NCBI GenBank assembly: GCA_905250125.1
Contig: CAJNOL010000845.1
Span: 35,104-99,103 of the forward strand
Length of the DNA stretch: 64,000 nucleotides
Reading direction: 5' to 3'
Source of the DNA: Rotaria sordida
Lineage: Eukaryota; Rotifera; Eurotatoria; Philodinida; Philodinidae
Under the pieces are notes generated by a model. That model saw nothing but the letters and a program-made list of their open reading frames with translations, was not told where the DNA came from and did no database searches. How positions within the stretch are numbered: position 1 is the stretch's first letter; each line of letters begins with the position of its first letter. Below are positions 58,953 to 64,000 of the stretch, piece after piece. A program made the translations under genes and the position numbers.

Positions 58953-59122
58953 GGGGTCGAACACACTAGAGACAACTGACTTAACTTAAGTTTGAATTAA
59001 GTAATGTGATTGGTTAAGTCAGACTTAAGTCATCTTTTTGAGATGACTTAAGTCTAAATTAACCAATCACGTTGCTTAAATTTGTCTTAAGTTAAGTCAC
59101 TTTTTCTAGTGTGTTCGACCCC
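58953..59122. mobile_element. Hairpin MITE, 170 bp
   Basis: Starts GGGGTCGAACACACTAGA and ends with the perfect inverse. Almost the whole element folds back around a loop at about 59030-59038, with internal CTTAAGT motifs. GTA flanks both ends, consistent with a 2-3 bp target duplication. No coding capacity. Confidence 0.7.
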
Positions 59123-59559
59123 GTATCGAGTAGATAATCAACAATCCGTCTTAGTATGTGATTTGGTGACGAAGATCGTGTAAACTTTAAAGCCAGTAAA
59201 ACTAAGAATGATTGGATAAAACTCGTATCAAAAATCAAGTTTATTTTTCTGATTCTAGAAATATGAGGTGTAGCATCTGACAACAAACCATTCTTGAAAT
59301 ATGAATCAAAATCTATTATAGATGGCGCTAGTTTTATAAATAACTCTAGACTAAATTAGTGTCAAATATCGATTCAAATAAAATCAATATCAGAAAATTT
59401 AACTTAATTTTCGTAAGATTTTGATACGATTATTTTCAGTTTCAGTGTACCCAAAAAATTCGTCATTCTTCACATCAGATCATAGACTATATATATATTC
59501 CCATTATTACTAAATCAATCTGAAAACAAACCAACTAAACTACTATTCCAAATAGTATC
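59123..59559. other. Intergenic, no gene seen
   Basis: A 64-codon minus-strand frame at 59092-59286 overlaps the MITE end and is not supported. Confidence 0.35.
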
Positions 59560-60060
59560 AATCATTCAATGTCCTCCCTGTCCATCTGCTCAATAGTCAA
59601 TTATAACTCTCTACCATCTAGAGAACGATGTTTACATTTTGCTATAAATACTAAACAAGTTGCGTTAGTCATATTCTAACGAAATCTATAAACAAACAAG
59701 TCTAATAAAACGGATTCCAATCTCAACTGCAACAAATATATTACTTGATGCATCAACGTCAAATGTTATATCTGACACGAAAAAAAAATTTTTTTATGCT
59801 ATTATTCACGTGTATATCTGGTCTGATGAGTTAAAAATAGATATATTCAACATTTCTAACCATGGATAATGAGCAACATTTAATATCACACATGATATTC
59901 AAATTAAAAGACTTCATGATACTTATCCTATTAAATTACATGAAGCTGAGCAATAGTTTGATTGTTTTCAAACAGAATTAAGTCATTAATATGAACAACA
60001 TTGAATACAAATGATTGAACCTAAAAGCTTATTAAATGCGTATACATGCATAAATCGCTA
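59560..60060 (+). pseudogene. Coiled-coil gene relic, 5' part (tentative)
   Basis: Fragments of a gene-like frame appear: NGFQSQLQQIYYLMHQRQML near 59708-59770, DIQIKRLHDTYPIKLHEAEQ near 59897-59956, then FDCFQTELSH and IEPKSLLNAY. They are separated by TAG, TAA and TGA codons and frame changes. The Gln/Leu/Glu-rich helical style matches the relic at 61090-61650, so both may be parts of one dead gene, separated by a mariner-type insertion. Confidence 0.3.
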
Positions 60061-60548
60061 TGACATGGCATACATAGGTATAAGTCACAGAGTAAATTAT
60101 ACTTACGTTCATACGCATAAAGTTTTATGCATGTACAAACTTAATATTATTGCTGCATGCGAAGACATAGGAATGCTTTTGTAGAGAACTAACTCATGTA
60201 ATAAACATATGATGAACATATCGAAGTTTTTTAGATGAACTTCTTCACCATTCGATGACCTACGTACGTTAGAAGTGCAATCAAAATTGAAGGATATAAT
60301 GGTTATATGATAACTATTCAGCACATGTGAACATAAATACGAATAACTATAGACGAGTTCGAAAAATCGAATAAGTCATTTTAATGAGACGTAAATAAGC
60401 AAATGGTAAGAAAAAAAAACTAAATTCTTGCATGAAACAACATGCACACTGCAAAATGACAGTTTTGTATGGCGACGCAGAATCGTTTTAGTAATAATGT
60501 TCGTAAATATGACCTTTTTGCATTTACATGCGAATCATATATGAGTGG

Positions 60549-60937
60549 CTCTAAAGTCACCAGGCAGTTTTTGATTGTGAATAAATTTCGATGGAAATAA
60601 GAAAGAGAGCTGTAGTTTTCACCGCTGAAAAGAGGAGACTTGGAAGCATCGAGTCATATAAGAAACATAATAGTTCAAAAACATTCTAAAGAGGATTTCT
60701 TTAAAAAAACCAAGGTTTTCAAAGTTTCTATAAAACTTGAAACTCTGAGTACACCAATACATTTAATCTTATTTTTCCAAAACTCTTCCAAAAAGAAATT
60801 ATGAATATCATGTTTATTATATGGTTCGATGTCCTCAAGCTTCCTCTTTTCAACGGTGAAAATCATAGCTCTCTTTCTTGTTTCTATCAAAAGTTATTCG
60901 GAATCAAAAACTGTCGGATGACTTTTAGGCCACCCTG
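60549..60937. mobile_element. Mariner-type MITE, left end worn
   Basis: The right end is CACCCTG followed by TA; its inverse reads CAGGGTGGCCTAAAAGTCAT, matched by CTCTAAAGTCACCAGGCAG at 60549. The arms continue inverted (AAGAAAGAGAGCT, TTTTCACCG.TGAAAAGAGGA) to about 60690 and from about 60795. CAGGGTG ends as in the 47795 element. The minus-strand frame at 60675-60890 and plus-strand frame at 60801-61061 are chance frames in it. Confidence 0.6.
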
Positions 60938-61089
60938 TATCTTGCAACAGCATGTAAGAATGTTGCATGCAACTATTCTCAAGGATAAGAGTCGATACAA
61001 CGACTTGAAAAATATTGTGCAAGTTTCAGGAAATTTTCCTACAAATAGACGCATTTATTAAGCTTTTGAGTTTGACTGTGACCAAATGA

Positions 61090-61649
61090 GTAAAATTTGT
61101 TTAGGAATTAGATATTGAAAAACAAAAAAAGAATGGTCTTTTACGTAAATATGAATAAAATAGTGATCATTCGACACAAAAACTTCGATATGAATTAATT
61201 TCAACTAAAAAAGAATTCGATATATTGAGAGATGTATTAAACGAATTGCATTAACAAACTAGTAAGAAAAAACAACAAATAATAATGATCGAAAAGAATT
61301 TTTCAAGTATGTCCTTTTGTATGTAATCAACACGTAATAAACAACAATTGAATAAATAATTTACAGTTAAAAAGAAGATTTGTTAGCAAAAGAAACAAAT
61401 CTTTTTCAAACACAATCAACTATACATGAATTGAAAAAGAATTAGAACAAGCACAAAAAGAAGTAAGTGATTCATTTATTAAAGATATATTTCATCGAGC
61501 TTGTTTTATACGATGAAACACTTCCATACTAGTATGAAATGATTAATATTTTGTAAATATATTTATTAACAAAAAAAAAAGGTTGAATGGTATCGATGGG
61601 ATTAAAGCAAATAGATTATGATTACATTAAATGATTTACATATGCAAAG
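61090..61649 (+). pseudogene. Coiled-coil protein gene relic, 3' part
   Basis: After an acceptor (AAATTTGTTTAG, ending 61106) a frame reads ELDIEKQKKNGLLRKYE, stop, NSDHSTQKLRYELISTKKEF and DILRDVLNELH, stop, QTSKKKQQIIMIEKNFSS. A second exon after TTTACAG (about 61367) reads KKEDLLAKETNLFQTQSTIH, then a frameshift and ELEQAQKE with a donor. A third piece (about 61583-61648) reads VEWYRWD, stop, SK, stop, IMITLNDLHMQR. The heptad-like Leu/Glu/Lys pattern indicates a long coiled coil. All four in-frame stops are TAA or TAG at places where Gln would fit. Protein identity is not recognised. It ends about 130 bp before the MFS gene. Confidence 0.5.
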
Positions 61650-61751
61650 GTGATGTGCTTTTTTTATTTTGGTGAGAAGATAACCTTTTCATCAACAGTG
61701 ATAAAGTATAATGTTATGATTGTTTTTTTTTATACAATTTATTATTATTGT

Positions 61752-61763
61752 AATTTTGACCAG
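61752..61763 (+). promoter_or_regulatory. Splice acceptor just upstream of the MFS start
   Basis: TTTTGACCAG followed by GTGGAAG, about 20 nt before the ATG at 61782. The open frame continues upstream through this AG to 61650, but the upstream residues are Phe/Tyr-rich intron-like sequence, so translation probably starts at 61782 after leader splicing (cis or trans; bdelloids use a spliced leader). Confidence 0.4.
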
Positions 61764-61781
61764 GTGGAAGTATCTTCTTCA

Positions 61782-63197
61782 ATGTCATCTTTACTTCGTT
61801 CTGCCATAATTAAAGCTTACTGGCGTTTATTACCACTTCTATTTTTTTCATATATTATTGCTTATGTTGATCGAAATAATGTTTCATTAGCTAAACTTAA
61901 AATGATCAATGATTTACGATCATTTCAACATCGAACAGAAACTATATTTGGTCTTGGTCAGGTAGCTTTTTTTACTGGCTATTTAATTCTCGAAATTCCT
62001 GGCACATTAATAGTTGAAAAATGGAGTGCACGTAAATGGATTTGTCGTATTATGATTACTTGGGGTATTTTAGCCTCATTAACAGCAATTGTCAAGCAAC
62101 CATGGCATTTTTATTTAATTCGTTTTTTACTTGGTCTTGCCGAAGCTGGTTTCTTTCCAGGTATTGTGGTCTATTTAACTCATTGGTTTCCAGCACGAGC
62201 AAGAGCTCGAGCACTTTCTCTATTTTTTACTGCTACACCAATCGCTCAGTTCATTAGTCCAAAAATATCCTATTATATTCTTCGTATGGGTACTATTGAA
62301 AATGGTATTTACTATAGAACATTATTTAAACTTAAAGGTTGGCAATGGATGTATATCATTTGGGGTGTACCATCAGTGATATTCGGTATTGTTGTTTTAT
62401 TTTTTTTGACTGATCGACCAAAAGATGCTAATTGGTTGAGTGACGAAGAACGTCAAGCATTGGAAACAGAATTATCACTTGAATTACTACATCGACAAGC
62501 AGCTGGTGGTCATTTAACATTACTGCAAGCTTTACGTCATATTAAAGTCATTCTTCTTGCTATTGCTTATTTTTTTGTTGTAACAGGTAGTTATGGTGTG
62601 GAAATCTTTTTACCAACTATTCTTCGCGATTGGTATCATCTAAGTGATAGTCTTCTTACATGGTTATTAATGATTCCACCATTTGGTTCTCTTGTTGGAA
62701 TGTTAGTTATTGGATTTAGTTCAGATAGAACTAAAGAACGACGTTTTCATGCTTCTATACCTATTCTTATAGGTGCTATTGGACTTGGTTTAACATTAAT
62801 TCGACAACAACCACTTATTGTAATGATTATTCTTTTTACAGTAGCATCAATTGGTACTAAAGCTTATGCACCAGCATTTTGGTCATTACCAAGTTTATTT
62901 TTAAGTGAATCAGCCGCTGCTGGTTCAATTGGTTTCATTAATTCAATTGGTAATCTTGGGGGTGGTGTTGGACCTTTTGTTTTAGGTATCTTGAAGGATC
63001 GTACTGGATCGTTTTTTCTTGGTATTCTCTTATTGTCTATATCGATGTGTTTGACATCTATAATTATTACGGTTCTCCGTTTCGATCGAGATCGTCAACA
63101 AGAACTTCATAAAAATAAACAACAACTAATTATATCAAGCATAAATGAAGAGTTGACAACAACTACACAAGAAATAGAACAAAGTACGAAATTTTAA
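61782..63197 (+). CDS. MFS transporter, ACS (anion:cation symporter) family, bacterial type, 471 aa
   Basis: ACS-family carriers import organic anions such as tartrate, phthalate, glucarate or hexuronates with H+ or Na+. The predicted protein has about 12 membrane helices. Family marks: AYVDRNNVS in helix 1, RFLLGLAEAGFFPGIVVYLT (helix 4) followed by HWFPARARARALS, GWQWMYIIWGVPSVIFG (helix 6), the central loop LTDRPKDANWLSDEERQAL, and SIGFINSIGNLGGGVGPFVL in helix 11. Start: the frame is open from 61650, but MSSLLRS at 61782 matches the usual family N-terminus and lies just after a splice acceptor. No internal introns. Its closest style is the bacterial tartrate/phthalate permeases, so horizontal origin is likely; codons are now A+T-rich like the host's, which suggests an old transfer. 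The substrate cannot be predicted. The C-terminal tail is Gln/Thr-rich. Confidence 0.87.
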   Translation: MSSLLRSAIIKAYWRLLPLLFFSYIIAYVDRNNVSLAKLKMINDLRSFQHRTETIFGLGQVAFFTGYLILEIPGTLIVEKWSARKWICRIMITWGILASLTAIVKQPWHFYLIRFLLGLAEAGFFPGIVVYLTHWFPARARARALSLFFTATPIAQFISPKISYYILRMGTIENGIYYRTLFKLKGWQWMYIIWGVPSVIFGIVVLFFLTDRPKDANWLSDEERQALETELSLELLHRQAAGGHLTLLQALRHIKVILLAIAYFFVVTGSYGVEIFLPTILRDWYHLSDSLLTWLLMIPPFGSLVGMLVIGFSSDRTKERRFHASIPILIGAIGLGLTLIRQQPLIVMIILFTVASIGTKAYAPAFWSLPSLFLSESAAAGSIGFINSIGNLGGGVGPFVLGILKDRTGSFFLGILLLSISMCLTSIIITVLRFDRDRQQELHKNKQQLIISSINEELTTTTQEIEQSTKF

Positions 63198-63783
63198 GGA
63201 TCTATAGTTTTTTTAAAATTATAAACCAAAAATAAAATATTGATTTTTATTATAATAATATGATTTATTTCGACGATAATAATTTTCATATAATTAACTC
63301 TCTTGTAGACCAAATCCTTTTGTAAATATTTTCTTTATTATTGCTAACTGGATGATTAATGAACATATCTAAATAGAAGTTTTAATTGTTGCTATTGATT
63401 TCTTTTTTTTTAATTTATATTTTAAATAGAAAATCCAAACATATCTTTTCTTTTACGATTCGCTCATTTTCGAACTAATGTGCATATTTAAGAAAAAAGT
63501 GCACAAATATATGACGATAAAAAAATTAAAAGAATGATACTAATGAACCGAACATAAAATCGAAGAAAACAATATTAACTATCACATAACATCAGCATAA
63601 AAAAAATACATTAATAATAAACAAATAAGTGAGTCGATGTAGAGAAAAAGAGGATGAATGCAAATGATAAATAAAAAAAGAGAAGACATTTGAGTTACAA
63701 AAATACAGAGAATTCACAATGACGAGATAAAACATTACTAAATCTGACATATTACACGAAAAAAAAACAAAATATAATAACTG
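63198..63783. other. Intergenic between convergent genes
   Basis: 3' flanks of the MFS gene (AATAAAATATTG near 63231) and of the minus-strand gene at the window end. A+T-rich, nothing else seen. Confidence 0.4.
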
Positions 63784-63961
63784 TCAATAGAAATAAATTT
63801 TTCTTGTATTTTCTAATGGATTTTTTATTATTACTTTTTTTCGGGTGTTAATACAAATAATATTTCCATCGTTAATAAATACAAGTAAATGACTTGAATG
63901 TTTTGTTAAATAAAGACAATTGATTTGTGTTCGAAGACGAGTGGCTTGAATTATAGTCATT
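63784..63961 (-). CDS. Last exon of an unrecognised gene running off the window
   Basis: An acceptor-like TTTTTATTTTGAAG is followed at 63961 by a frame to TGA at 63784. It reads MTIIQATRLRTQINCLYLTK, HSSHLLVFINDGNIICINTR and KKVIIKNPLENTRKIYFY. The alternating hydrophobic strands with INDGNIICI resemble one blade of a WD40-like propeller, but this is too short to be sure. The ATG at 63960 may be internal, with the rest of the gene beyond base 64000. Confidence 0.45.
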
Positions 63962-64000
63962 CTTCAAAATAAAAAAATCAAACTGTAGATATTTAACTTA

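Noticed and set aside
61650-61781. 44-residue N-terminal extension of the MFS transporter
   Set aside because: Phe/Tyr-rich translation of intron-like sequence that crosses a splice acceptor; the family N-terminus fits the ATG at 61782.
1-64000. tRNA, rRNA or CRISPR arrays
   Set aside because: I looked for tRNA T-loop patterns (GGTTCGA), rRNA-like G+C-rich blocks and regular spacer-repeat arrays and saw none; the periodic repeats present are microsatellites or inverted repeats.

Overview
The window looks like a piece of a bdelloid rotifer genome, most likely a Rotaria-type species, although this rests on pattern recognition and not on a search. It is very A+T-rich and its genes are split by many short introns (about 48 to 95 nt). 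Animal-type genes (WAPL, glypican, an intermediate filament protein, an Mpv17/PMP22-family protein) sit beside two genes of clearly non-animal type: a fungal-like Baeyer-Villiger-type flavin monooxygenase and a bacterial-type ACS-family MFS transporter. The DNA between genes is full of decayed mobile elements: piggyBac, hAT, Tc1/mariner, a Penelope-like element and several long foldback (inverted-repeat) elements. There is one 10-N assembly gap at 41334-41343.

Layout. 0-2 kb (+): the last three visible exons of WAPL, the cohesin-release factor, with a nested MITE in the first visible intron. 2-12.8 kb: gene-poor, with three foldback elements and one micropeptide gene (6800-6928, -). 12.8-17.5 kb (+): a complete six-exon glypican. 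19.1-19.4 kb (-): a small protein faintly like the IER family. 23.8 and 28.6 kb (+): two more micropeptide genes. 29.1-30.8 kb: an orphan exon and a Penelope-like retroelement relic. 31.0-39.2 kb (-): one fourteen-exon gene that joins an intermediate-filament rod to a Ser-rich tail and C-terminal EF-hands. Its long introns hold a hAT remnant with an 8-bp target duplication, a small MITE and a foldback element. 45.5-46.4 kb (+): Mpv17/PMP22. 51.1-54.3 kb (+): the monooxygenase. 54.7-57.6 kb: a Tc1 relic, G-rich hairpins and a possible LINE tail. 58.1 kb (-): a 53-codon ORF. 59.6-61.65 kb (+): a decayed coiled-coil gene. 61.8-63.2 kb (+): the MFS transporter. 63.8-64 kb (-): the last exon of a gene that runs off the window.

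The most interesting item is a family of three tiny genes (35-43 aa) at 6.8, 23.8 and 28.6 kb. All start with MF(D/N)P and align through about residue 14. Two have a first exon of exactly 25 nt followed by a phase-1 intron; the third lacks that intron exactly at the same codon. Each has a TATA-like box 47-77 nt before the ATG and a CRE/ATF-type site (TGACGTCA, or a half-site) 120-150 nt before it. This suggests co-regulated micropeptides of unknown function. The second item is the intermediate filament/EF-hand gene: its reading phase is conserved across all 14 exons (3933 nt, 1310 codons plus stop), and I know of no described family with this architecture.

The genes do not form an operon or one pathway. 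The window is best read as ordinary animal genes, acquired metabolic genes and transposon debris, with one small local gene family spread over 22 kb.
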